Source: Coemansia sp. RSA 922 (lineage: Eukaryota > Kickxellomycota > Kickxellomycetes > Kickxellales > Kickxellaceae). Taken from it: a stretch of 41,333 nucleotides of DNA. The notes under the pieces were generated by a model that was not told the origin of the DNA, did not search any database, and saw only the letters and a list, made by a program, of their open reading frames with translations. The translations under genes were made by a program, and so were the position numbers. The stretch is taken from NCBI GenBank assembly GCA_027577415.1, contig JANBQS010000068.1, positions 1 through 41,333 on the forward strand, written 5' to 3'. This document shows positions 28,512-40,000 of the stretch, piece after piece. Each line of letters begins with the position of its first letter. Position 1 is the stretch's first letter.

Positions 28512-28725
28512 CCCCTTTCCGAGAGGGAGAGCAAGGGAAGACGCTCTGCTGAATTTTCTGGTGCTCAGCTAGCCTTTCTACTTTTTTCTTTTGGTTTTCT
28601 TTGGCACCACTTGCTAATGCCACATCTGTATTGTTGCTTTGCATGAAGTTCTTTCCAGCGCTGTTTCTGGAATGTCAAGTGTGGGCAGGCCAATTTTGAA
28701 ACAGGTAGAACAATGCTTGGCCTGT

Positions 28726-28782
28726 TGATTGCCTTTGACTGCCTTTGACTGCCTTTGCCCGGCTTTTGCCCGGCTTTTGCCC
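28726..28782 (-). repeat. TCAAAGGCAG array upstream of gene 7
   Basis: On the minus strand: GGGCAAAAGCC twice, then GGCAAAGGCAGTCAAAGGCAGTCAAAGGCAATCAACAGG. The unit is 10 bp with the same TCAAAGGC core and the same flanking sequence (AACAGGCCAAGCATTG) as the array before gene 2, but with two full copies against four. Confidence 0.75.
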
Positions 28783-29175
28783 CCCTGCGACAGAATTCAG
28801 CACTTTTTGACGGTGCACTCCAACTATTGGCTGAGAACAAAATGCTGCTGTTGAATGCCTTTTCCACCGGAGTTTCTAAGAGAAACGGGTGAGGAAATTC
28901 AAACTCTCCCTTACAAATACCAACCAACATGCTAATTCAACTGATACTCATCCATTAACCCAAAGACAAGGAAAACAATTATAGCTTGATATGGCCACAA
29001 GTATAAGCTTTATTTCTTGCCAGAAGCACTGCATGGCCAGTATAGACACTGTCAATAGTATGACCCCCAGTGGATACATTGATGCAAATGGTGTCTCGTA
29101 CTTGCTTGACCCAGACATGCCTGTAAGGCGTCATTTTGTTTGTCTCACACTGGCCGCGATCCATAAAATTGCCAT
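28783..29175 (-). promoter_or_regulatory. Distal module of gene 7 and 3' flank of gene 8
   Basis: No gene is seen. CCAATAGTTGG lies at 28830-28820 on the minus strand, with the same flanks as 4421-4431 (GGAGTGCACC.TCAAAA...GTGCTGAATTC), and TTTCTCTTAGAAACTC farther upstream at about 28870-28885. It continues into the array at 28726-28782 with no insertion, giving the empty site for the LTR at 4470-4787. The part beyond about 28930 is ordinary 3' flank. Confidence 0.7.
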
Positions 29176-29532
29176 TTAGATTGTTAATGGAGTTATCTGG
29201 CCGTTAAAAATATTATATTTACCAGTTGGCGAGTTTGCTGTTAGCGCTATAGCATGATACACGTCATCGTCATCTAATTCTCCCTTCCACATTACCAGCA
29301 CTGACCCGCTTACAGAGATTATATCTGTCAGTGTAGTAAAGCCTTCTTCGCTGGTGTAGAATTCAGATGTATAGCCACTCCGATAATCAGTGCTGGATTG
29401 TTTGACGTGGGTTTCAATCGTCTCGCGTGGAACTTTATTGCGGTAGGTGTACATGTAAAATGCTCTAGCCACATGGTGGTCAAGTATAAGTACGTACAAG
29501 GTTTTTATAACTCCTTCGTTTAAAACTGGCAT
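29176..29532 (-). CDS. Family gene 8: small W-x-G family protein, 118 aa, unknown function
   Basis: Intact ORF from ATG 29532 (MPVLNEGVIKTLYVLILDHH). Landmarks: strand TLYVLILD, FYMYTYRNKVP then TIETHVKQ (the T-I-x-x-H block), SGSVLVMWKGEL (W-K-G signature) near residue 80, a helix DVYHAIALT and a terminal strand YNIFNGQITPLTI. It is the shortest full member, missing a few residues between the helix and the W-x-G strand. No signal peptide. Its promoter is less typical: only a weak AAATAAATA lies about 120 bp upstream and no CTGGCAGCC is seen. Function unknown. Confidence 0.78.
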   Translation of the reverse strand: MPVLNEGVIKTLYVLILDHHVARAFYMYTYRNKVPRETIETHVKQSSTDYRSGYTSEFYTSEEGFTTLTDIISVSGSVLVMWKGELDDDDVYHAIALTANSPTGKYNIFNGQITPLTI

Positions 29533-29997
29533 GTTTCTTTCTAGAGGCTGGCCAAACTGGGAATTGTGTGGGTGTTGAAAAGAAAAGTCGGTGGCAATAA
29601 TAATAATAAAAATTTGTGAAGCGTAAAAAGGGGTTTGGTGCCAAGGTTCATATTTATTTTTCCTGTTGGCCAGGAATGAGGAGACACCACAGCATCATAG
29701 ACAGCAAAAAAAGGTGAATTTGTTCTTTGTTCTTTTCGTTTCTTTTTTCCATTTTGGGGCTTCTCCTCAAAGCCTTGTTTCTATTCCGATTTTCTATTTT
29801 AACGTCATTGGTGTCGTAATGATGACCGCAACATGAGCAAAACTGTCGTAAACAGATTTCGTCACTCCACACAGCCCTTGTGGCCAAGGCAAAGTTGCTT
29901 ATTATAATTTCAAACAAATTTATTAAAATAAGTATTAAGAGTAGTGGGGTAGAAAAACGCTTTGTGAATACAAAAAAATGTGCTCTACTTTCAACAT
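29533..29997 (-). other. Promoter of gene 8 and 3' flank of gene 9
   Basis: No gene supported. Near 29590-29670 the minus strand has AT-rich sequence with AAAAATAAATATG, then CCTTGGCACC, weakly like the gene 4 leader. A 115-codon minus-strand frame (30001-29654) overlaps the end of gene 9 but has no similarity to the family and was not accepted. Confidence 0.5.
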
Positions 29998-30372
29998 TCA
30001 TGGTAGTGGTACTATGACATGATCAACAATCTCGTAGATACTAGTCGGTTTATAGATGCCGCTGTTTATGACGTTTCTAATCACGTTTTCATCATATTTG
30101 TCATTCCACATTACCACAACTATATCACTTTGAGTAATATTTCCGTATTCTAGGCTACGAAATTGTTGACTAACAACTTCGTAAATCTTATAGTAGTATG
30201 TCGCACCTACATCACTTATCCCAGCCTGAAGCTTGAGCTCCTTGTAATGATTTATAAGAGTATGGCATGAAACCAGTTCTCCAAATCGGTACCTGTTAAC
30301 CCTGTCAACCTTGTCGCAATCTCGAATCAGCATATGTGTGGTTTTTCCTCTGGCAATATTACACCCTGGCAT
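29998..30372 (-). CDS. Family gene 9: small W-x-G family protein, 124 aa, unknown function
   Basis: Start chosen at ATG 30372 (MPGCNIARGKTTHMLIRDCD) because MPG starts recur in genes 3, 5 and 6 and because the longer frame begins close to the TATA box. Landmarks: strand THMLIRD, NRYRFGELVS then TLINHYKELK (the T-L/I-x-x-H block), YYYKIYEVVS strand, SDIVVVMWNDKYD, where the signature reads W-N-D, a helix NVIRNVINSG and a final strand YEIVDHVIVPLP. It is the most diverged member. It is intact with no signal peptide. It lies at the outer edge of island B, divergent from the TOM1-like ligase gene. Function unknown. Confidence 0.75.
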   Translation of the reverse strand: MPGCNIARGKTTHMLIRDCDKVDRVNRYRFGELVSCHTLINHYKELKLQAGISDVGATYYYKIYEVVSQQFRSLEYGNITQSDIVVVMWNDKYDENVIRNVINSGIYKPTSIYEIVDHVIVPLP

Positions 30373-30451
30373 GGTTATAGTAGATGGAGAATATGTAGCG
30401 ATGTGATTTGAATAAGAAAAGAAAAGTTGCATCTTGAGCAACTGCCATTTA

Positions 30452-30458
30452 TTTTATA
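30452..30458 (-). promoter_or_regulatory. TATA box of family gene 9
   Basis: TATAAAA on the minus strand, 80 bp before the ATG, followed by ATGGCAGTTGC, a partial match to CTGGCAGCC. The spacing is shorter than in genes 1, 2, 6 and 7. Confidence 0.55.
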
Positions 30459-31026
30459 CCTCTCGCCAAAGTCGGCAAGCAAGTAGCAAGGAATGCTCCC
30501 AGTCGAGCTGTCCAGAATAGTGATCATTCGGTTTTTGCTTGACTGGCTCTTCAAACCATGTGGTTAGGACTGTCAGGTGCTGCGCCCTTTGTAGGTTTAC
30601 AATCGTTTAGCCTGACTGCTGATTGTGAGCAACGTGCAGTTCGGCCACGTCATTTGCTAATTTAATTAACTTGATCAATCAAGAAAATGGAGGTAGGGGG
30701 GAATTTTCCTGCAACCACTGGCCGCAGCTCTTGGCTCTCGGCTCTCGACAAAATTCTCTTCCATTTGCAGAAAAAAACAAAAATATTCGATATTTATATC
30801 CCTCCTTTGTTTCAGACAGCAACGCTAGGCAATACGAGCAACGAGGCGTTCTTATTCCAATACTTTTTTTCTTTTTGGGCCATTTTCTACGACCCCCAAT
30901 CCGAACTTTGTTTCTTACATCCTGGCTGGACACGCACACGTAGCAAGAGGCGAACAATAGGCGAGCCACGGGCTTTACACCACTTCGGATTATTCTACGC
31001 TCTTTGGCAATTCGGATTATTTTGCA
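30459..31026. promoter_or_regulatory. Divergent intergenic region, gene 9 / TOM1-like gene
   Basis: No gene is seen; short frames on both strands have no recognisable content. A CCAAAGTCGGCAAG segment near 30465 recalls the CAAAG units only weakly. The TOM1 side (30750-31026) is mixed sequence without a clear TATA box. Confidence 0.5.
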
Positions 31027-34000
31027 ATGGCCAGAATCAAAAAGCTTTCACATAAACGACTGAGCTTTCCGGTAAGTAGACTGGCGAATATCAACGACAG
31101 TAGTTGGCTCGTTCACAACTGTATGCTAATTGAGCATACTTGAATTGATTTGAATTCTATGTAGCCGCAGGAGATTCAAACGCTCCGCGAGCAGCTCGAG
31201 ACAACGTCATCGGCTAACATACATGGCGTGGTTCTATCGTACACTGACTGGCCGTTTGCGCGTGGTGATTTGTACCACTGGATTGGAGTGCTCAACCGGT
31301 TTGATGACATACTGGCCAACGTGTGTGAGGAGCATGGGTTGTCAGGATTCCAGACCAAGGCGTTCGACCGTGACACGCAGCGCATGGTAGTGGCCATACT
31401 GGACTTTACGCGGCTGCTGTTGGAGAACTGCATCAACCGCAATCTGTACAGCTCGGTCGAGCGGCTCGACCAGCTCCTCAACGCCAGCGACCCAGAGGTC
31501 CTGGAGCACACGCTGCGCGTAGTCCTGCGCACGGCTCAGCGGTGGAGCTACCAGCGCGACATAAAGGCCAACCTGGCGACAATCAGCGCGCGGCTGACTG
31601 CTATTGCCGACCCGTGGAACATTAAAAAGCACTTGCCTGCTGCGGCATCAGCCGATGGCTCCGAGGCTGGGGCGCTGGTGCTGCACACCAACGAGTTTCG
31701 CATGCTGGCTAACGACGAACATACAGAGCTACTGAAGAAGCATGCGGGTGTCGTGGACTATCAGTTCTTCCGTACTGCCGAGGAGGCGCGGCTGCTAGAG
31801 GAAGAGGCTGCTGCTGCTGCAGTGCCTCCGGCCACGCCCAGCGTAAGCCATGCCCAGCGCAAGGCGCAGTCGTCTAAGCGCAGTCTCGGCACTACAGCGC
31901 CAGTCAGCGTGGGCTTGGTGTCGATCAATGCTCGCATATGGGATGTTTGCGATGCGGCAGCGCAGGGCGGCGTACACGAGCAAATGCAGCAGGCCTTCGA
32001 TCGGCTGGTGCTCATGTACCGCGTGCCGGCGTCGCACTACTACGAGCTGCGCCAACGTATATATGTGGCGCTGGCGCTGGGGCGCGGCGACCAGGCGCTA
32101 AGACTGCGCCTGCTGCGGTCGCGGATCTACGCGGCAAGCGTGCTGTCGCTGATGATGGGCGAGCAAGAGTTCAAAAATGCCTTTCTGTCTCGCGAGCCCA
32201 GCTTCACAGCCGACGTCATTGGCGTGCTGCAGCCTGAGGCTCACGCGCCCTTGAGCGTGCAGACCGCGGTCCTGCTGGTCCTGGAGGGTCTGTTGAAGCT
32301 GCGCAGCGAGCTTTCGGGGGCCTATGTGGCGCTCAATGCGTCGGCCAACCACGGCGTGCTGATGTTTATCTTGCGCAAGGCCTTTGCCGCTGGTAGCAAC
32401 GATGCCGACGCGCCTGCCTATCCCTACGAGTTTACCAGCGCGCTAATGTCTTTCTTGACCGCTATGGCCAACACTATGAATGGCGGCCAGCTGCTGGTAT
32501 CTGCTGGCGTAGTGCCTGTTTTTGTCGCGGCGCTAAGAAACTCTCATCCAGGTCACTTGCGCAGCGCTGGGCGTGTAGCCAAGTTGCTTGACCTTCTTAC
32601 TTCGTCAACACCGCCCGCGTTCCCGGCGTTCTGCAGCGCTAATGGCATTGCGACGCTGGTTAAGCGTATCCACTCTGAGGTCCTCAGCGCCGTGGCAACC
32701 AGCGACGCCAACCCTGAGGCAGCAGCTGATCTGTCCAGCCCTGTAGAACTGCCCCGCTTTCCGGAGGGCTCGCGGCAGGCATACCGGCGGCGCGAGATCC
32801 TGCCCGCTGAACAGATCTATTTGTTAAAGGAGCTGTTCAAGTTCCTTTCGCATTTGGTGCAGCAGACTGGATACCAAGACCGCCTGCGAAACCTGGTAGA
32901 GACGACGCTGCCGGAGACGCTGCACACAATAGTGACGCACCCGGCGGCGTTTGGTGCTAACATCTATGGCCTGGCTATCTCGATCAGCGCCACGCTGGTG
33001 CACAACGAGCCGACCAGCCTGCCGATTATGCAGGAGGCGCGACTGCCGCAGGCGATGCTGGAGGCCCTGGAGGAGCACATTCCCTACAACGGTGACGTCA
33101 TTGCCCATATTCCTGCTGCTTTGGGCGCGTTCTGTCTTAACGACGCTGGTTTGGAGCAAGTGCGGAAGTCAACTGTCATTCGCAAGGTCCTGGCGACGTT
33201 TTCGGACCCCGACTTTGTGCGCGTCCTGCAAGAGGGCGACGTGCCGGGGCTGTTTGGCTCAGTGCTGGACGAGTTTATGCGTCATTTTCCAGCAGTCAAG
33301 GACGACGTTATGGACGAGACTATAGAGATGCTGCGCCGCGTCAGCCTCATGGGCGCTGCCGACTCGCCGTTGCGCCAGCTTGACCCGGGCAACACTTATC
33401 TGCTGCGCAGTCCTCTGCCACCCCATGTGATTGGAGCTGAGGCTGCTTTGGATGACAAGGGCGCGGTTCCTATGCCCCATCACGATGACTACTATGGTAT
33501 GATGATGGAGTCGGCGACGACCTTCCTCGAGGGCATGCTGGAGCAACGTACTCACAGCGCGCTGTTCATGGACAAGGGCGGCTGGGACGTGGTAGTGCAG
33601 GCTGTCCGGTCGCCGCTGCTGCCTTTTGAGTTTGCCAAGACTCGCACCTTCAAGTCGATGCACGGCCTGTCAACGCTGCTGCTGGAGACGTCGCAAGAGC
33701 GCGTGTTTGCTGCGCTGTTCCGCGAGCTCAAGCTGTGCCTGGAGCGCCCGCTGGCCTTTAACCCCGTAGAAGGTCAGAGCGTAGGCGACATGGTGCGATC
33801 CTACGTGGCTCTTGCTAGCCCCTCGGGTCTATCGCAAGACGAGTATGACTCTGCGCACAACCGCCTGCACAACACGGTGACTGCCACGGGTATTATCTCG
33901 CTTATTACGACTCTGATTAACGGGTCGGGCGGTGGATCACTGACGCGCAGCGCGAAGGAGCTGACCGACATCATGGCGGTGGATGACTTTGTCGGCGTGC

Positions 34001-37000
34001 TGCGGTCGATGACCGACACGTACAAGGCTAGTATCCAGGCTGCCGTGGCTGTCGAGGCTGAGACGGCGAGGCTTCAGCCACTATCCAAGGCTGGCGTTGT
34101 ACAGGCTGAGGACAAAAAGGGCAAGGGCCGGGAGATGGACGTCGATGGAAGCCCCGCTACAATCACAGTGGAGCCGTATGTGCGTATCAACCTTCAGAAC
34201 TTGGCCGAGACTGCGGTGGCGTTTACCATGGAGGCGGGCGAGTACATTGAGTGCATGTCGAACAGCCTCGGGCTGACCGCCAAGGCCAACGACGAGGCGG
34301 GCACGCTGACAAAGGTCGGGCCGGCGCTGGCTACTACACTGGTAGACTTTGTGCTGGGCATGCTGGCGCTGTGCCGTGATGCGGAGCGTGCTGAGGCGAG
34401 TGCGCAGCTTGTAGACCAGGCTATGGTTATCGTGATGAAGACCCTGGTATTCGCTAGACACCGTATCTACCTCAAGCTGCGCATTCTTGTGCCGTTCGTC
34501 GAGGCTGGCGGCCTAAAGCTGTTCTGCGAGGTGCTCGAGTCGATGTGGACTTGGACAGCGTCTCTACCGCCAGCACCTGCGCCTGCGACTGACACTGTGC
34601 CTGCTGTTGACCCCAATGCTCGGCTGCGTAAGATCTTGGAGAATGTCCTTGAGAGTATGCTGTCGATCCTGAGCTTTGTTTTGGATGGCGAGCCAGTGGC
34701 GGAGTGCCCTGAGTTCTTGGGGCTGTGTCAGGAGCACGAGGCTGAGCGGGCGTGGTTCCGACCGGGAGACTTTATCAGCTCACTGCGACTGCAAGCGATG
34801 CCTACACTGCAGCTCGTGTGGGTTTCGCCGCTGCTTGTTAGTGGCGGCAATGCCCAAATCATGGGCTCGTTTATTGGGTGCTTGGGCCCAGTGCTCAGCG
34901 CCCATCATGAGGCGTCGTTGTCTAAGCAAGCGGCTTCGACGGCGGCTGCTAGGGCAGGCGATGCTGCCGGTGCTTCGGTCAGGGAGAGACTTACTCGCCA
35001 TTATCAGGATCTTCTTGACCGCCGACGCGCCCTGCTTGGTGGTGCTGATGGTGGTCGTGCTGCGGGAGTGCACACGCCCATCCCCGCCCTTAGCAGACGC
35101 CTGTTTGCCCCTACTTCCGAGGCGGGAGACGCATTGTCGCTGCCGGCCTGGCCTTCTATGCTGGGCTCACCGTTGGGGTCCGATGCTCCTGCTGCTTCTA
35201 CTCCGCCTGTGGTGCCAAACTCTGCGCATGTGGATGAGCTGATGGCTCTGGGATTTGCTCGCGAGCAGGCTGAGGCGGCGCTAATCAGGAACCTTAATAG
35301 TTTGGCGCGTGCGGCTAATGACTTGCTTTCAGTCGGCCCAGAAGCAGCAACAGCTGCTCCTGCTGCTACTGCTCCCGTCCCCGAGGCTGAGGCTGAATCA
35401 GCCCAGGATGCGGAGCCAATGGCGGTGGATACTGCTACTACTGCCGATTTGTCAGCTGCTAGTAGCAGCGGCAGCGGAGACGAGTCGAGCGCTCAGCAGG
35501 GGTCTGATGCCAATGCTGCCCCTGCCCCTGCCCCTGCTACTGCGACGCCGGATGCTCAGCCATCGGGTATCGAGCCTTTCAATCAGCCGACATGGCGCAA
35601 GGCTAAGGAGCTTGAGGAAGAAGTCCAGCGCGCCAAACTTGAAGCGTTGCGCGAGGCGCTGCGGGCGAGCATTGCACCGCAGTCAATCGTCATCATCGAC
35701 GAGATTGGAGAAAAGGCGGTTATCCCGATCAAGGGCATATTGGAGCTCGTCGTGCGCAAGAACCAGTCCGGCCCTGTGGTGAGTCTGCTGCTCAGTGCTC
35801 TTATCGGACTACTTGAGGCGGCGGCGGCTTTGGCTGTTGGTGACAAAGATGATGCTCGCATCGAGGAGCGGCTTTACGCCCACGCGTACCTGTGGGCTGT
35901 CTTGCTGAGCAGCGTGCCACAGATGGACGAGATGTACCCTCTTGTAAGGCCTCTGAGCGCGCCCTTGATACGGGCGCTGGATGTTGCTGCTGAGAGCCGG
36001 GTCCAGGGTGGCCGTACGCCAAAGTGGCTGACTACTGTGCTGCTTGTCGCGGAGCTGCTGCTCCAGCGCGACGCTGAGCCGACAAAGGCCAAGTTGGATC
36101 CCAAGGAAGAGTGGCATCGCGCTGCCCGACGCGGCTTGACTAAGCTGCCCCCGTCCGCGGCGCCTGTCGACGAGAGCGTGGCCCCGCCTGCGCCGACTAC
36201 TAGCGAGGCTGACCGTGTTAGCCAGATCTTTGCCGAGGTGATGGGTGCGCCCGAGTCGTCGGCCTTTGAGCCTATTCTGTCGCATGACGAGGGCGAGGAC
36301 TCTGAGGATGACGAAGACGGCGACGATGATGTGGCTGCTGCTGCCGGTGCTGGCGACGATGCCAGTGGCGAGGGCAGTCGGTCCAAGTCGCTAGTTACCG
36401 AGCCCGTGTTTGGGGCTGACGATAAGCTTGAGCTGCAGCGCATGGCCACGGCGTTCTTTGCGGGGCCAAACGTGGCCCAGTATGCGCCGGCCGAGCTTAA
36501 CGCGCTGCTGCGACTGATTGTCATACTGACGCGTTCCCCGACCTTTGCCGTGGAGTTCCTTGATAGTGGCGGTCTGGCTAGTGTTGTGCGGGCGCTGCGG
36601 TCTGTGGCGCCCTGCGATATGCCGAGCATCTCGACTCCTGGTGCGGGGGCCAAGGAGAAGACTGCGCTGGGCTTTGTCAACGCACTAATGTCGGTTCCGA
36701 AGGAGCAACAGATCGAGTTGCGCCAAGAGCGGACGCTGGTCATGCATGTGCTGCGCCACGTCATCGAGAGCAAGCCCGTGCTGAAACTGCAGTTGGAGAA
36801 CTTGATCCGCGAGTGGTACCGCAGCCCGCAGTTCTCGGCGTCAGATATCCACTCGTATGTGAACTCAACGCTGGTCTATGCTTTGCGCGATCCGGAGCTT
36901 TTCACGCAAGTGTCGGTGGACCGCAATTACTTGCCGAGTTTTAACGACGAGATGCGCATCCACTGGATGGTCCTCGCTTGGCGCTCGCGTCCCTTGCTTG

Positions 37001-40000
37001 ATGAAGAGGAGGTTGACCGCTTCGAGGCAGCGCCAGCGGAGGAAGCCACCGATGCTACTGCCAGTGTTGGCGAGGGCGCTACTGAGGCCGCGCCAGCTGC
37101 TGCAAAGGCTGAGGGCGGCGAGTCCTTTATGGAGTACTTGGCCAAGAAGGAAAAGCAGCCGGCGTTTGAGCCCTATGAGCTGGACGCAGAGTCTGAGCGT
37201 CTGGCTTGCCGCGTCGCCGAGTTTGTCGTTGAGGAGATACTTGCGCTCAGGCCCGCCTGTAGTGCGCCTGCTCCTCCTCCTGTTGCGCGTGCTGCCACGA
37301 CGATCTCTGGCGTTGTGAGCGAGGCCCAGCAGCAGATGCCAGCTACGCCTGTGAGCAAACTCCGGACGTCAGCTAGCTACGCTGGACTTGTTACGCCAGC
37401 ATCTTCGTCCTTGGCTGCTGCTGCTAGTGTGCCCGACGACAGCCCCGATACCATTGCTTACCGCTGCTATCTGATGCAGAGCTTGTCAGAGCTAGTGTCG
37501 TCATTCCCCTTTGTGCTGCAGGCTCTCTTTGTGGCACGGACTGTGGCGGCGCCCGTTGGACTGCTCAGCCCGCGCAAGGCTACCAACAAGGGCAAGGCTC
37601 CGGCGACTGCTTCTGCTACTGCCGAGGAGCAGGCGCTGCCTCAACAGCAGCAGCCGTTGCGTATTCGGTCGCCGCTTATCAGCCACCTGGTGCATGACCT
37701 TATTGTACGCGAGGCGGTCGCAAATGTCAATGCGCCAAAGTTCCCCAGCAAAGCAGAGGAGGCGGCGTCGGCGGCCACTGCTGCGGCGGCTGCTGCGGGT
37801 GGCGGTGAGCTCGAACAGGTGCTGGCTATTGCGCGTCATCAGATCACCATCAAGCGCGGGCAGTTGTCGCGCGCTGTGACGGCCTGGGCTACGGCGCTTC
37901 TGTGCACGCTTTGTGTGCGGCACCAGGAAGGGTGGACTACCACGTCCGGCGATAGCCTGGCAGCGTCCAAGGTCGATGGCGACAGCGAAATTACGCTTGA
38001 CTCGCTGGTCGGCAGCTATGCCACAGCGCTGTACGCGGCAAGACATCTGACGCTGGACCACATTGTCAGGGCCTTCCGCGAGTGCCTGGCAGCCACGTCG
38101 GGCTCGGCCCTGCATGGCAACGATGTGACGTACGCTCGTCTGACGTCTCTGGCGCGGCTGACGTACAAGCTTGTCACTGCGCGGCCTATCAGCCCCGGGC
38201 GTATTACGGCTATATCTAGCGGTGACCAGCCGGAAAAGGAGAGCCCTAATACACTCAAGAAGATGCTGCTGGAGCGAGGCATTCTAGACTTGTTAACGGC
38301 GGCTAGCAGTCGACTGAACTTGAACCACCCACAAGGGCGCGAGATGCTGAATCTGTTCTTGCGCCCGATGGAGCATTTGGCCAAGGCGGCGGTAAGGATC
38401 AGCCGCGAATCTGTGCTGCAGACGTGGGAGGAGTCTGGGCAGGACAAGATGCCGTCGTCAGCAATGTCGAGCGGCTCGCGGGGCGGGTTTAACATGGATC
38501 TGCTGGAAGATGAGAACGCCCTGGTTGTTGAAGACGAGGACGTCCCGCCGGATCTGTACGAGAACTCGGCGCTCGGGTTGTATCAGAACCAGCGTACTGC
38601 TGCCGGACATGATGGCGGCGACCTGTTTGACGAGGATGATCTCATGGAGGAGGACTTTGAAGAGGAGCTCTATGATGATGATAACTCATCGGTCAGCGAT
38701 ATCGATACCGACGATGAAGATATGGACGAGAATATGCTTCTCGACGAGAGCATTGCTGATGGCGCTGAGCCCGGCGATGACATGGATATGGATGGAAGTG
38801 TCAGTGGTCTTGGAAGAAACCGTGGTGGCGCTGACGACGATGAAGACGATGACTTGTCTGATTCGGAATCTGAATCCATCTCCAGTGACGAAGACAGCGA
38901 CAATGGAGACGATGATATGGACGACGAGGATGATGATGGCGAGGGCCTCGACACAGACATTGAGATTGACCTGGAGCTAGGCGGGCGCCATGGACAGTCG
39001 GCAGCAGACTTTTTGGCGTTTGAAGAGGACCGCATGATGGCTGCCGAGGAGCGCGATGCTGACTTTTATGGTAGCGACCTTGATGGCGAGGCAGTCCGGT
39101 CCGAAGACGGGCGTCTTGACGAGGATGGTGCGGACCCTGAGGGCGGGTGGGAGAGCGATCTGTCGGATGCCGACTTGGGCATGCTGGAGGCGATCCACCA
39201 CACGCTTACGCACCATGCTCACCGCCACCACCACCATGGCCACATGCACGCTCGCATCGCTGGGCGTAATAGTCGGCCAGGCAGCGGGGATGGCAATGCC
39301 ATTGCGGCTGCCACTGCTGCGGCGCTGGGGGCTGGAGGCGAAGGTGCTGACGATGACGTCGACGATGAAGACAACGAGGGCGGCGGCTCGACAAGCGAAG
39401 ACGAGTCGCACTCTGAGAGCGGCGACGATCAAGACATGTTCCCTGCTGGGTTCCCCGATACGCTTGAGATTACCATGGATGCAATCGACGATGCTGGAAG
39501 TGGTGGTGAGGGGCGAGCAACGGGAGCAATGGACAGAGTCGGAGATCTGTCGACGCTATTGATGGAGACCATGGCGGCTGGGCTTGCGATTGGGCGCGGT
39601 GGAGGCGGTGCTGGCCATCGGCTCAACGGGCTTCCTAGTCTGGGACGGCATGGCGCGCTCAATGGCATGCCGGGCATCGGCATTGGCCGAGGCCCTGGTA
39701 TTGGCAACCCTCTGCTGGTGAGGAGGCAGGCGCCGGGAGATATGATTGACTTTTCCATGCCGCGTATGCCTGGGCTAGGCGGCGGCGGGATGTCGCGTCT
39801 TGGAGGCGCGCATGGGCTAAGCATGCTGCACCCGCTTGTTGACCGCAGTGAGCGGACTGAGCGTGGCGGCGATCGCAGCGCCAGTGGGCTGCAGCAGGCG
39901 CGGGCCGAGCGTGTGACACGCAACTCGCTGACGGGGCCTCTGCGTACGACGCCCGACGACGTGTTTGGCTTGGGGCAGGCGCTCGCTACACAGCTGTCGC

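Noticed and set aside
29654..30001. 115-codon minus-strand ORF between genes 8 and 9
   Set aside because: It overlaps the gene 9 stop, has no W-x-G signature or other recognisable motif, and lies where a 3' flank and promoter are expected.
35874..36773. 299-codon minus-strand frame inside the TOM1-like gene
   Set aside because: It is antisense to a continuous, conserved coding frame and is Ser/Ala-rich, as expected of the complement of GC-rich coding DNA. Similar antisense frames at 2055-2693, 39429-39923 and 40105-40821 were rejected for the same reason.
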